Assembly: GCA_035553515.1 (NCBI GenBank)
Contig: DATNDG010000002.1
Span: 4,234 to 68,233, forward strand
Source: DAHUYF01 sp035553515
GTDB lineage: Bacteria > Pseudomonadota > Alphaproteobacteria > ATCC43930 > CGMCC-115725
Direction: 5' to 3'
Length of the DNA stretch: 64,000 bases
Shown: positions 54,157 to 62,701 of the stretch, piece after piece
How the letters are laid out: every line of letters begins with the position of its first letter
Position numbering within the stretch: the first letter of the stretch is position 1
Position numbers and translations under genes: made by a program
The notes under the pieces: model-generated
Seen by the model: the letters and a program-made list of their open reading frames with translations, nothing else
What the model was told of the DNA's origin: nothing
Database searches by the model: none

Positions 54157-54370
54157 TCGGCATCGGGGCTGCTCCAAGCACAAACCGTGCGACTGCGGCG
54201 GTGTCGTCAAAGCGCCCGCATCGAGAACGGCCAGAATTCCCAACTAATCATATAATCGAAGCGAATATAGGCGATGTTGGAAGCGATCCTTCTTAGCTGC
54301 CGCGGCAAGTGATGATAGACCATTGTCCAGCCGAGCCGGAGGAGCGCGGCGCTGTTTAGGAGTTCGAACA

Positions 54371-54547
54371 ATGCTTAGAACCTTGGCGAAACTGTACCGT
54401 GACGAGAGCGGCGCGACGGCGATCGAATACGGCCTTATCGCGGCGCTGATTTCGGTGGTCATCATCGGCGCGCTGACCCTGGTGGGCACGCAGCTCTCTG
54501 CGGTCTTCCAGGCGGTTCAGGGTGCGCTGACCACCGCAGCCGCCTAA
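54371..54547 (+). CDS. Flp-family type IVb pilin, copy 1, 58 aa
   Basis: It reads MLRTLAKLYRDESGATAIEY then GLIAALISVVIIGALTLVGT and a tail ending TTAAA. Prepilin cleavage is predicted after Gly14 (SG/ATAIEYG). One hydrophobic helix follows, then a short Gln/Val tail. TAGGAG lies eight bases upstream. Nearly identical to the next gene. Secretion (tad/cpa) genes must be elsewhere. Confidence 0.9.
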   Translation: MLRTLAKLYRDESGATAIEYGLIAALISVVIIGALTLVGTQLSAVFQAVQGALTTAAA

Positions 54548-54685
54548 GAATTCCGAACTAATCAAATAATCGGAGCGAATATAGGAAGTGTTCGAACCGA
54601 TCCTTCTTCGCCTCCGATGCAAGTGATGATAGACCAAGTGCCCAGCCGAGCCAAAGGAGCACGGCCCTGTTTAGGAGTTCGAACA

Positions 54686-54862
54686 ATGCTTAGGACCTTG
54701 TCGAAACTGTACCGCGACGAGAACGGCGCGACGGCGATCGAATACGGCCTCATCGCGGCGCTGATTTCGGTGGTCATCATCGGCGCGCTGACCCTGGTGG
54801 GGACACAGCTCTCTGCGGTCTTCCAGAAGGTTCAGGGTGCGCTGGGTACCGCCGCCGGCTGA
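54686..54862 (+). CDS. Flp-family type IVb pilin, copy 2, 58 aa
   Basis: It reads MLRTLSKLYRDENGATAIEY then GLIAALISVVIIGALTLVGT. It differs from copy 1 at about five residues (A/S6, S/N13, and three in the C-terminal tail: A/K48, T/G54, A/G58). It has the same TAGGAG site and leader. The next feature is a strong terminator at 54937, so the pair forms one short transcription unit or two. Confidence 0.9.
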   Translation: MLRTLSKLYRDENGATAIEYGLIAALISVVIIGALTLVGTQLSAVFQKVQGALGTAAG

Positions 54863-54936
54863 ACTCGGCGTCGCCTAGCTCGAGAGCATGCGGGCCACTC
54901 CTTTGCGCTGACGCTTCGAGCCGTCTAAACGCCCGC

Positions 54937-54972
54937 AAAAGCCCCGCCGGATCAAAATCCGGCGGGGCTTTT
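54937..54972. terminator. Strong bidirectional intrinsic terminator
   Basis: A perfect 16-bp stem AAAAGCCCCGCCGGAT / ATCCGGCGGGGCTTTT around the loop CAAA, followed by CTTTTG. The A-tract on the left side makes it work for both the pilin genes and the convergent ABC gene. Confidence 0.92.
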
Positions 54973-55006
54973 CTTTTGTGAGTCTCCTTCGTCTCGTCGC
55001 GGCGCG

Positions 55007-56731
55007 CTATCCCGAGGCCTGCGCCACCTCGGCGGCTGTCGAAACCGGGCCGAGATCGAGCAGGTCCTCGTGGAAGGCGCGCAGCGTGCTGCGATGGCCG
55101 ACGCTGACCACGGTCGGGTGCCACGGCGCCTCGCGCAGCAGGCGGTAGAGATGCGCTTCCATCGCCTCATCCAGTGCCGAGGTTGCCTCGTCGAGGAAGA
55201 CCACGGCCGGCTCGGCGAGGAAGACGCGGGCGAAGGCGAGGCGCTGCTGCTCGCCGCCGGAGAGCCTGAGCGACCATTGATCGGTCGAATCGAGCTCCGG
55301 CGCGAGCGCGCCCAAGCCCACCTTGCGCAGCACCGCTTCGAGCTTCTCGCGGGGAATCTCGGCGCCGTCGTCGGGATAGGCCAGCGCCTGGCGCAGCGTG
55401 CCGAGCGGGATATAGGGCTTTTGCGGGACGAAGAAGACCCTTCCCGCGCCGAGACGCACCTTGCCGCGGCCGAAGGGCCAGAGCCCGGCTATGGCGCGCA
55501 GCACCGTGCTCTTGCCGGCGCCGGTGGGGCCGGTCAGCAGCAGGCCGCGCCCGGGCTTCGCCTCGAAGGCGAGAGCGGGGATGAGCGGCTTGCCGTCGGG
55601 CAGATCGACGCCGAGGTGATCGACTGCCATGCCGGCGCCCTGCTGCGCGATGGCGAGGTCGCCCGCCTCCGTCGCACGCTGCGCGATCTCGGTCAGCGGA
55701 TGCTCGAAACTCGCCAGGCGCTGCACCACCGACTGCCAATTGGCGATGTCGTTATAGGAATTCATGATGAAGGACAGAGCGCCCTGCACCTGTTGGAAGG
55801 CGTCCGCCGTCTGCCGCAACGCGCCTAGCGCGATCTGTTTAGTGAAATAGAGCGGCGCCTGGACGATATAGGTGAAGATGACCGAGGCTTGGCCGTAGCC
55901 GAAGACGAACCAGCCCAGGAGCTTCCGGCGCTTCATAATCGCCCAGAAATTGTCGAAGACATGGCCGAACCGGCCCTGGAAGATGCCGAGCTCGCGCGGC
56001 TCGCCGCGATAGAAGGCAACGCTCTCGGTATTCTCGCGAAATCGCACCAGGCTGTAGCGGAAATCGGCTTCGAAGCGCTGCTGCTGGAAATTGAGACTGA
56101 CCAGCGGCCGGCCGATCATCACGGCGATGAGGGTGCCCACCACGGGATAGATGACGGCGAGCCAAACCATGAAGCGCGGGATGGTGAGATCGATATAAGG
56201 AATGGTGACCGGTCCCGAGAGCGACCATAGGATGAAGACGAAGGAGAACAGCGTCACCAGGCTGCTGAGCAGGCCGAGCGACAGGGTGAGCGACGAGTCG
56301 GTGAAGTAGTTGAGGTCGTCGGCGATGCGCTGGTCCGGGTTGTCGGTGGGGCTGCCGGTGAGCTGCATCTTGTAATAGGCGCGATGGTCGAGCCAGCGCC
56401 CGAGATAGCGGTCGGTGAGCCAGCGACGCCAGCGAATCTGCAGCATCTGCTGAAGATACGTCGCGTAGACATTGACGCACACCCACAGCACCGCCAGACC
56501 GGCGAAGATCAGGATATTCTTGATGAAGGCGGGCTCGTCGTAGTTCTGCAGCGCATCGAAGAACCAGTTGTACCAATAATTGAACGCAACGTTCAGCCCC
56601 ACAATAGCGAGGTTCAGCGCCACCACCACGGAGAGCAGCGCCCAAGCGATCCAGCGCTCGTGCGAAGACCAATAGGGCTTGGCGATGCGCCAGGCGTCGC
56701 TCAACGACTGTCGCATTTCTCTAGCGCGCAT
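55007..56731 (-). CDS. SbmA/BacA-type ABC transporter, fused membrane domain and ATPase
   Basis: About 574 residues. The membrane half (about 20-330) has the SbmA_BacA/ABCD pattern: VALNLAIVGLNVAFNYWYNW, QIRWRRWLTDRYLGRWLDHR, NPDQRIADDLNYFTDSSLTL and RFRENTESVAFYRGE. The C-terminal ATPase has Walker A GPTGAGKSTVL, signature RLSGGEQQRLAFARVFL, Walker B VVFLDEATSALDEAME and H-loop VSVGHRST. Relatives carry peptides, vitamin B12 or very-long-chain fatty acids; the substrate is not known. ATG 56752 and 56716 are alternative starts; 56731 follows GGAG at 10 bases. Confidence 0.9.
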   Translation of the reverse strand: MRAREMRQSLSDAWRIAKPYWSSHERWIAWALLSVVVALNLAIVGLNVAFNYWYNWFFDALQNYDEPAFIKNILIFAGLAVLWVCVNVYATYLQQMLQIRWRRWLTDRYLGRWLDHRAYYKMQLTGSPTDNPDQRIADDLNYFTDSSLTLSLGLLSSLVTLFSFVFILWSLSGPVTIPYIDLTIPRFMVWLAVIYPVVGTLIAVMIGRPLVSLNFQQQRFEADFRYSLVRFRENTESVAFYRGEPRELGIFQGRFGHVFDNFWAIMKRRKLLGWFVFGYGQASVIFTYIVQAPLYFTKQIALGALRQTADAFQQVQGALSFIMNSYNDIANWQSVVQRLASFEHPLTEIAQRATEAGDLAIAQQGAGMAVDHLGVDLPDGKPLIPALAFEAKPGRGLLLTGPTGAGKSTVLRAIAGLWPFGRGKVRLGAGRVFFVPQKPYIPLGTLRQALAYPDDGAEIPREKLEAVLRKVGLGALAPELDSTDQWSLRLSGGEQQRLAFARVFLAEPAVVFLDEATSALDEAMEAHLYRLLREAPWHPTVVSVGHRSTLRAFHEDLLDLGPVSTAAEVAQASG

Positions 56732-56810
56732 GGCGGTGCCGCTCCTGCCCATTGTTGCGCCGCTGCTTGTCGCTCATACTCGGAACTCCCTAAACTCGAT
56801 CCAATCGGCC

Positions 56811-57263
56811 ATGTCGGATGCTCGCGACTTTCCCAAGGAGTTGTGCCGCGGCGTTTGCCGCGCGCTGGCCCATCGCGGTTTCGCCACGCTCGCCGAGGTT
56901 GCGCTCGCCAATGGACGGCGGGCGGATGTGCTGGCGCTGGGGCGGGACGGAGAGCTCGTCATCGTCGAGATCAAATCCTCGGTAGCCGATTTCCGCAGTG
57001 ACCGCAAATGGCCGGAATACCGTGAGTTCTGCGATCGCCTCTATTTCGCCGTGCCCGGCGAGTTTCCGCGCGAGCTTATCCCCGAGGATTGCGGCCTCAT
57101 CGTGGCGGACGGCTTCGGTGCCGAGGTGCTGCGCGACGCGCTTGCGGTGCCGCTGGTCGCGGCCCGCCGGCGCGCGGTGCTGTTGCGGTTTGCCACCCTG
57201 GCCGCCTTCCGTCTGCGCCGGCTCACCGATCCCGGCATCAGCGACACGGAGACGGCTTGGTGA
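56811..57263 (+). CDS. mmcB: MmcB-family DNA repair protein
   Basis: 150 residues. It matches the alphaproteobacterial MmcB (DUF1052) group: LCRGVCRALAHRGFATLAEV, GRRADVLALGRDGELVIVEI then KSSVADFRSDRKWPEYREFC, and CGLIVADGFGAEVL. The EIKSS segment with an upstream Asp forms a PD-(D/E)xK-like nuclease fold. In Caulobacter MmcB is SOS-regulated and works with ImuABC-type translesion synthesis; such genes are not here. ATG 56811 gives the usual family length. Confidence 0.86.
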   Translation: MSDARDFPKELCRGVCRALAHRGFATLAEVALANGRRADVLALGRDGELVIVEIKSSVADFRSDRKWPEYREFCDRLYFAVPGEFPRELIPEDCGLIVADGFGAEVLRDALAVPLVAARRRAVLLRFATLAAFRLRRLTDPGISDTETAW

Positions 57264-57265
57264 GC

Positions 57266-57300
57266 CGTCAGTTGTCAGTCTTCGGCCCTCAGTTCACTGA
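57266..57300. repeat. TCAG-rich intergenic stretch related to the 17-kb inverted repeat
   Basis: It contains GCCGTCAG, TTGTCAG and CGGCCCTCAG, units like those at 17021-17118. It is short and only partly symmetric, so the relation is tentative. It fills most of the 57-base gap between mmcB and hldE. Confidence 0.3.
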
Positions 57301-57320
57301 AAAGTGATAACCGACGACCG

Positions 57321-58775
57321 CTACCGCGCCAGCTTCGCGATCGTCGCCGTCGTGCTGAAGCCGGGCACCAGTTCCGCCAGCATGATCGCGCCGCCATAGC
57401 TCTCGACCAGCTCGGCTCCTACCACCTGGTCGCGGCGATAGTCGGCGCCTTTCACCAGCAGATCCGGCCTGAGCGCGCCCAGCAGATCGAGCGGCGTGTC
57501 CTCCTCGAACACCACCACGAGATCGACCGATGCGAGCGATGCCAGCACCGCGGCGCGGGCCTGTTCGTTCTGCACCGGTCGCGTCGGACCCTTGAGCCGC
57601 ACCACCGAGGCGTCGCTGTTGAGCCCGACGACCAGCCGGTCGCAATGCGCGCGCGCCTGGGACAGCAGCGAGATATGCCCGGGATGCAATAGGTCGAAGC
57701 AGCCATTGGTGAAGCCGACCTTGAGCCCGTTGCGCCGCCAGCGCTCGACCTGGTCGGCGGCGAGCGCCACCGGCAGCACCTTGCGCGTGGCGAGCGCGTC
57801 GCGGTCGACCAGGGTCTCGATCAGCTCGGTCGCGTGCACCACGGCCGTCCCGACCTTGCCGACGACGATGCCGGCGGCGATGTTGGCGAGCCGGGCCGCT
57901 TCCGCCACCGGAGCTCCCGCGGCAATGGTCGCCGCCACCACCGCGATGACCGTGTCGCCGGCGCCCGACACGTCGAACACCTCGCGCGCCGCCGCGGCGA
58001 GCTTGGCGGCGCCCGCGGCATCGACGACCAGCATGCCGTCCTGGCTCAGCGAGACCAGCACTGCGCCGAAGCCATGCGTGTCGATGAGCGCCCGCGCCGC
58101 GGCGATCGCCTCGGCTTCGCTGTCGACCGGGCGCTTCGTCGCCTCCCCGAGCTCGCGGCGGTTGGGCTTGATGACGCTGGCGCCGCGATAGGCCGCGTAA
58201 TCCGTCCCTTTGGGATCGACCACCACCGGATGGCCGGCGCGCGTCGCGGCGGCGATGATGTCGCCGGCGACGCCGTCGGCGAGCATCCCCTTGGCATAAT
58301 CGGAAAGCACCGTCACCTGGTAGTGCGGCAGCACCTGATCGACCATGCGCCGCAGCTCCGTGCGCAACCCCTCGCCAAGCGGCGCCCGCTGCTCTCGGTC
58401 GGCGCGCAGCATCTGCTGCGTCTCGGCGACATAGCGCGTCTTGATCGTCGTGGTGCGGCCGCGATCGGCCAGCACATGCGCCTCGACGCCGGCGAGCCCC
58501 GCCACCAGCTTGCCGACCTCGCGCCCGGCGGAATCATTGCCGGTGACCGAGATGAAGCAGGCCTGCGCGCCGAGCGCATGCAGGTTGCTCAGCACGTTTC
58601 CCGCGCCGCCGAGCTTGCGCAGCTCGCGCTCGATGCGCAGCACCGGGATCGGCGCTTCGGGCGAGACGCGCTCGACCTTGCCATAGACGAAATGGTCGAG
58701 CATGACGTCGCCGATGCACAGCACCCGCGAGCGGGCGAGCGCCTCGACAAGGGGGATGAGGTCGGCCTCGGACAT
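57321..58775 (-). CDS. hldE: Bifunctional heptose-7-phosphate kinase / heptose-1-phosphate adenylyltransferase
   Basis: 484 residues. The N-terminal ribokinase-type domain (1-330) has VLCIGDVMLDHFVYGKVERV, RKLGGAGNVLSNLHALGAQ and the signature FDVSGAGDTVIAVVA. The C-terminal nucleotidyltransferase domain (from about 354) has VGFTNGCFDLLHPGHISLLS with the HxGH motif. The enzyme makes ADP-heptose for the lipopolysaccharide core. Upstream on the same strand are a glycosyltransferase and the degenerate EAL gene, so this may be an envelope polysaccharide group. Confidence 0.95.
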   Translation of the reverse strand: MSEADLIPLVEALARSRVLCIGDVMLDHFVYGKVERVSPEAPIPVLRIERELRKLGGAGNVLSNLHALGAQACFISVTGNDSAGREVGKLVAGLAGVEAHVLADRGRTTTIKTRYVAETQQMLRADREQRAPLGEGLRTELRRMVDQVLPHYQVTVLSDYAKGMLADGVAGDIIAAATRAGHPVVVDPKGTDYAAYRGASVIKPNRRELGEATKRPVDSEAEAIAAARALIDTHGFGAVLVSLSQDGMLVVDAAGAAKLAAAAREVFDVSGAGDTVIAVVAATIAAGAPVAEAARLANIAAGIVVGKVGTAVVHATELIETLVDRDALATRKVLPVALAADQVERWRRNGLKVGFTNGCFDLLHPGHISLLSQARAHCDRLVVGLNSDASVVRLKGPTRPVQNEQARAAVLASLASVDLVVVFEEDTPLDLLGALRPDLLVKGADYRRDQVVGAELVESYGGAIMLAELVPGFSTTATIAKLAR

Positions 58776-58837
58776 GGGCGAGGTCTTAAAGGGCGGCGGC
58801 GGGGCTTGGCAAGCAAAAGCGGCGGCGCGAGCCGCGC

Positions 58838-59998
58838 TTAAGACGCAGCCGCAGCGCGGGCGGTGTCGGTGAGGCCCAGCGCGCGCTCGAGTTGGCGGAA
58901 GACGCGCTCCTTGTCGTGATAGTCCTGCGCCGCCTGGCGCGCCGCCTCGCCGCGGCGGCGGCGCTCGGCCGGGCTTGCCGCGAGCGCGATGATCGCGCCG
59001 GCAAGGCCTTCGGGACCGGTGGCGAGCGGCAGCACCGGGCCGGCCAGCGCCGGCGGGATCTCGCCGGCGGCGAGGATCGGCCTGCCGCTGGCCAGTAGCG
59101 CGGCTCCCTTGGCGGGGAACAGCGGATCCGGCGCGTCGAGCCCGGCCGGCAGCAGATGGATGTCGGCCAGCCCGAGCAGCGCGTTGAGATTGGCAAGGCG
59201 CGGCCAGGGCAGCAGCTTGAGCGGCAGGCTATGCGTCGCCGCGGCAAGCCTCGCCCAGGCGCCGCCGCGTCCGGCGAGAACGAAGGTGAGCGCGCCGCTC
59301 GCCGGCAGCAGCCGCGCCGCCTCGACGAGCCGCTCGACACCCTGGCTCTCGTCGAGGCTGCCGGCGTAAAGCGCAACCAGCGCATCGGGTTCGAGGCCGA
59401 GGCTCTCGCGCAGCGGGCTTGCCGCCAGCGGATGGAGAAGGCGCGTATCGGCCCAGACCGGCAGCGCCAGGCGCCGGCGCTCGGCGATGCCGGCGGCAGC
59501 GAGCGATGCCGTGGCGCCGAACGCGGCGAGCGATACGCGGCCCATTCGCCGCAGCAGCGGCGATCCCAGGAAGCCTGCCTCGCTGACATGCGCCCAGCTT
59601 GCCGCCGCGGCGCGCCGCGCCGCCATGAGCAGCCCTGGCAATGCGGCGCCGGCCGGATCGACGGCGGCGACGAGGTGGGGGCGGAAGCGCCGCGCGCGGC
59701 CCAGCAGCACCGGCGCGCTCGACAGCGCGAAGGAGAGGTCCTGCAGCTCGCGGCCGAACCCGCGCGGCAGGTGGGCGCGGCGGCGCGGACAGCGGGTGAC
59801 GCGGATGCCGCGATGCTCCTCGGTCCGCCACCAGCCTTGCGGCTCGCCGGCGCGGGTGCCCGCGGCCGCCACCGCCTCGACCGCGTGGCCGCGGCCGGCG
59901 AGCCAGAGCGCCAGCTCCTCGGCGACGCTGCCCGGCGCAAAATTCTCGCTATGAAAGAGGATGCGCCGCGCCGCGGCGTTGCGCGAGGCGAGCGGCAT
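58838..59998 (-). CDS. Family 4-type glycosyltransferase (WcaI-like)
   Basis: 386 residues with a GT-B fold. The N-terminal half has RILFHSENFAPGSVAEELAL (acceptor-side loop) and WWRTEEHRGIRVTRCPRRRA. The C-terminal half has LVALYAGSLDESQGVERLVE and AALLASGRPILAAGEIP, the GT4 nucleotide-sugar site. Donor and acceptor are unknown; proximity to hldE suggests LPS or exopolysaccharide. It starts 9 bases before the EAL-like gene end, on the same strand. Confidence 0.83.
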   Translation of the reverse strand: MPLASRNAAARRILFHSENFAPGSVAEELALWLAGRGHAVEAVAAAGTRAGEPQGWWRTEEHRGIRVTRCPRRRAHLPRGFGRELQDLSFALSSAPVLLGRARRFRPHLVAAVDPAGAALPGLLMAARRAAAASWAHVSEAGFLGSPLLRRMGRVSLAAFGATASLAAAGIAERRRLALPVWADTRLLHPLAASPLRESLGLEPDALVALYAGSLDESQGVERLVEAARLLPASGALTFVLAGRGGAWARLAAATHSLPLKLLPWPRLANLNALLGLADIHLLPAGLDAPDPLFPAKGAALLASGRPILAAGEIPPALAGPVLPLATGPEGLAGAIIALAASPAERRRRGEAARQAAQDYHDKERVFRQLERALGLTDTARAAAAS

Positions 59999-60007
59999 CG
60001 ATGCCGG

Positions 60008-61300
60008 TCAGGCCGGGCGCAAACGCGGGCCGTTGCCGGCGCCGAGGCTGAGCAGCCGGTCGATATGTCGCCCCTGGAAGAGGCGGATGCCGATCGACTG
60101 GCCGAATTCGACCGCCTCCTCGCTGTCGCAGCGCGCCAGGATGATACGCGAGCGGCCGGTGCGCTCGACGGCGTCGCGGAAGTCGGCGATGCGCGGCGTC
60201 GCCATGCTGTCGGCCATATCCGGCGTCCAGAACATCTTGACGAGGTCGAGGCCGAGCCGCTCGCGGTCGATGTAGGAGAGCGTCACCGACGAAACGCCGT
60301 CGAGACAGACGCGGTAGCCGCGCTCCTTCAGATAGTCGCGAGCGAAGAGATAGGCGCCGGGATCGGCGAAGATGTCGACCTTCTGCAGCTCGACGACGAT
60401 GGTGCCGCGCGCCCCCATACGCAGGTTCTGATCGAATTGCAGGAATTCCTGCGACAGCAGCGTCGAGATGTTGAGGTTGATGCTGAAGGAATGCGCCAGC
60501 GCCTGGTCGTCGTTGCGGCGCAGCAGCGCCAGCACGCGGCGGTCGAGGTGCTGCGTCAAGTGCTGGAACAGCCAGCGGTCCGATGCGATCTCGCGCCGGG
60601 GCATGAGGAGGTCGCGCAAATCGGCGATCGAGACATAGACCTCGCGGAACACCGGCCGCGGCCGCTCGTCGCCCATGATGGCGCAGATCGACTGGCGGCG
60701 GAGCACGTTGGAGAGGTCGGCCTTGCCGATCGCGGCGACCAGTTCGGCGAGGCCCTGCGGGTCCATCGGCTGGCGCTCGTCGCGCGCCAGAGTGCCGGCG
60801 ATCACCGCGAGCCGCTTCTGGCGCTTCACCTCGCGCTCATAGACCTCCTCGGCCCAGGCGAGGAAATCCTGATAGTCGCGCTCGATGTCGTACCAGGTGG
60901 CGAAGCGGTCCGGTGTGCTGTCCTCGAACTCGGCGGCGAGCGGGTCGTCGCCGAAGAGATAGCGCAGCCGCATGATCGCGTCGTCGATCACGGCGATGCT
61001 GGCGTCCTTGCACACGAAGACGATATCGGCGCTCTGCAGCAGGAAGATGCGGCCGTTGAACTGCTTGACCAGCGCCTCGAAGGTATTGGCGGCGATGCGG
61101 ATGTGGTGGGCGCGGCGGTTGTCGGGGCGCAGCCGCGACAGATGGATGACGATGGCCCGCCGGCCGAGCGGGTGCCGGCCCAGGCGCTTCGTATAGTCGA
61201 GCAGCTGCGCTTCGACCGTCGCGGTCTTCTCGTCCGCGATCTGCTTCGCCAGGGGGTCGGGTCGCTGCATCTGGGCCATGGCCGTCTTCCGGGCGATCAT
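60008..61300 (-). CDS. Degenerate EAL-domain protein
   Basis: 430 residues. The N-terminal half (about 40-190) is of no recognised family and contains IVIHLSRLRPDNRRAHHIRI and FNGRIFLLQSADIVFVCKDA, which looks PilZ/PAS- or GGDEF-like in size. The C-terminal 200 residues follow the EAL fold: FSINLNISTLLSQEF, GTIVVELQKVDIFADPGAYL, GYRVCLDGVSSVTLSYIDRE and GIRLFQGRHID. The DDFGTG motif is replaced by DGVSSV and the metal-binding EAL and E residues are missing, so c-di-GMP hydrolysis is unlikely; it may bind c-di-GMP or a partner protein instead. Confidence 0.75.
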   Translation of the reverse strand: MIARKTAMAQMQRPDPLAKQIADEKTATVEAQLLDYTKRLGRHPLGRRAIVIHLSRLRPDNRRAHHIRIAANTFEALVKQFNGRIFLLQSADIVFVCKDASIAVIDDAIMRLRYLFGDDPLAAEFEDSTPDRFATWYDIERDYQDFLAWAEEVYEREVKRQKRLAVIAGTLARDERQPMDPQGLAELVAAIGKADLSNVLRRQSICAIMGDERPRPVFREVYVSIADLRDLLMPRREIASDRWLFQHLTQHLDRRVLALLRRNDDQALAHSFSINLNISTLLSQEFLQFDQNLRMGARGTIVVELQKVDIFADPGAYLFARDYLKERGYRVCLDGVSSVTLSYIDRERLGLDLVKMFWTPDMADSMATPRIADFRDAVERTGRSRIILARCDSEEAVEFGQSIGIRLFQGRHIDRLLSLGAGNGPRLRPA

Positions 61301-61405
61301 GGCCGCACAACCCCTACGGAACGGTTAACGGACCTTAAGGGCGGGCCCGGGGTGCGGGCTTCCGTCGCTGTGGCATCGCGGCCGGGTCTGCTCCATATTC
61401 GCGGC

Positions 61406-62191
61406 ATGATTACCCGTATCCTGGGCCGGTCCAGGCAACAATCGCAGCAGGCCGTGGCGCCTGAGGTGCCGGCTGGCACCCGCCTTTACGCCGTGGGCGA
61501 CATCCACGGCCGGGTCGACCTCCTGCGCGAGCTGCATCAGCTCATTCATGCCGACGCCTATGAGCGACAGGCGCCGCGCAACGTCGTGGTCTACCTCGGC
61601 GATTACATCGATCGCGGCGACGCCTCGCCCGCGGTGATCGACCTGCTGTTGAACGAGGCGCTGCCCGGCTTCCAGTCGATCCACCTCAAGGGCAATCACG
61701 AGGAGAGCCTTTTGCGCTTCCTCGAGGATATCCAGGTGGGCCCCTCCTGGCTCCTTTATGGCGGCGCCGAGACGCTGTTCGCCTATGGGATCCGTCCGCC
61801 GCGCGCCACCTCTCCCGAATTCGAGCTGGAGCGGGCGCAGGCCGAGCTGCGCGCGAAGCTGCCGGACCGGCATCGCCGTTTCATGGCGGAGCTGCGCCTC
61901 ACCCATGAGGAGGGGGACTACCTCTTCGCCCATGCCGGGGTCCGGCCGGGAGTGCCGCTCGATCAGCAGCGCGCCGACGACCTCCTCTGGATCCGCGACG
62001 AGTTCCTGCTGTCCGATGCGGAGTTCGGCAAGGTCATCGTTCACGGCCACACCATCAGCCCGCGGCCGGACGTGCAGCGCAACCGCATCGGCATCGACAC
62101 CGGCGCATTCGCCAGCGGCACGCTCACCGCGCTGGTGCTCGAGGGCAACGACTGGTCCTTCCTGCAGACCGGCCGCCAGATCGGCGAGTAG
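61406..62191 (+). CDS. PPP-family serine/threonine protein phosphatase (metallophosphoesterase)
   Basis: 261 residues. Metal-site motifs are RLYAVGDIHGRVDLLRELHQ (GDxHG), VVYLGDYIDRGDASPAVIDL (GDxxDRG), IHLKGNHEESLLRFL (GNHE), and FAHAGVRPG plus VIVHGHTISP for the remaining histidines. This is the bacterial PrpA/PrpB-like type that also acts on small phosphoesters. The open frame extends far upstream but only from this ATG is it a real protein. Divergent from the EAL-like gene. Confidence 0.92.
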   Translation: MITRILGRSRQQSQQAVAPEVPAGTRLYAVGDIHGRVDLLRELHQLIHADAYERQAPRNVVVYLGDYIDRGDASPAVIDLLLNEALPGFQSIHLKGNHEESLLRFLEDIQVGPSWLLYGGAETLFAYGIRPPRATSPEFELERAQAELRAKLPDRHRRFMAELRLTHEEGDYLFAHAGVRPGVPLDQQRADDLLWIRDEFLLSDAEFGKVIVHGHTISPRPDVQRNRIGIDTGAFASGTLTALVLEGNDWSFLQTGRQIGE

Positions 62192-62278
62192 AGGGCATCC
62201 GGCGCCGTCCTTCTGACGATGCCGGACGAGCTTGATCCGCCGCGCTTCGGCGGCGGCGCTCGCGCAGTCTTTGTTTTC

Positions 62279-62542
62279 TTAGGCGAGGATGTTGAGCAGG
62301 CTGCTGCCGTCGCTGTCGCCATCGCTGTCGGCGCCGCCGGGGAGGGCGGCGGAGACGAGCGAGGCGGCGGAGCCGGTGCTGCCCGGCTGGCTTGCGGCCT
62401 GCTGGCTCTGGTCGACCGTCCCGCCGCCATGGTGATGGCGGTGGTGCGGCATTGCCCCGGCGCTCTGCAACGACTGCTGTTGCTGCAGCAGTTGCAGGTA
62501 CTGGGATGCGGCAGAGCTCGATGAAACGCCGCTGATGCTCAT
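62279..62542 (-). CDS. Small Ser/Gln/His-rich protein of unknown function, 87 aa
   Basis: It begins MSISGVSSSSAASQYLQLLQ and continues QQQSLQSAGAMPHHRHHHGG, ending in DSDGDSDGSSLLNILA. No signal peptide or transmembrane helix is seen. AGGAGA lies upstream of the ATG. The acidic Asp/Gly segment near the end resembles a calcium-binding style DxDGD. Small proteins starting MSISGVSSSS and rich in Gln occur in related bacteria without a known role. Possibly intrinsically disordered. Confidence 0.65.
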   Translation of the reverse strand: MSISGVSSSSAASQYLQLLQQQQSLQSAGAMPHHRHHHGGGTVDQSQQAASQPGSTGSAASLVSAALPGGADSDGDSDGSSLLNILA

Positions 62543-62659
62543 GACCTATCTTTCTCCTGTTGACGCGCAGGCTCTGCGGCCTGCGCTGCCGGCGCAGCAA
62601 CTTTCATGCCGGTCATGCGCCGGGGAAAGCGGCGGCCGGCCGGAGAAACGGTCCCCAGC

Positions 62660-62680
62660 GCCCGGCAGCTTCTGCCGGGC
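62660..62680 (-). terminator. GC-rich hairpin after the glutathione S-transferase gene
   Basis: A perfect 9-bp stem GCCCGGCAG / CTGCCGGGC with a three-base loop, about 20 bases past the GST stop. There is no T tract, so it would be a weak or Rho-linked terminator. Confidence 0.35.
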
Positions 62681-62701
62681 TGCCGGCATTGCCTGCCGTG
62701 C

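Larger units (their letters stand above)
54234..54862 (+). repeat. Tandem duplication, about 315 bp per unit, each carrying a leader and a pilin gene
   Basis: Unit 1 (about 54234-54547) and unit 2 (about 54548-54862) match through the whole non-coding leader as well as the gene. Both start GAATTCC, keep CCTTCTT..AAGTGATGATAGACCA, and have TTTAGGAGTTCGAACA before the ATG. The ATGs are 315 bases apart. Conservation of the leader suggests either recent duplication or selection on it. Confidence 0.9.

Noticed and set aside
59156..61405. N-terminal 750 codons of a 1011-codon plus-strand frame ending in the phosphatase
   Set aside because: It runs antisense through a glycosyltransferase and the EAL-like gene; phosphatase homology starts at 61406 only.
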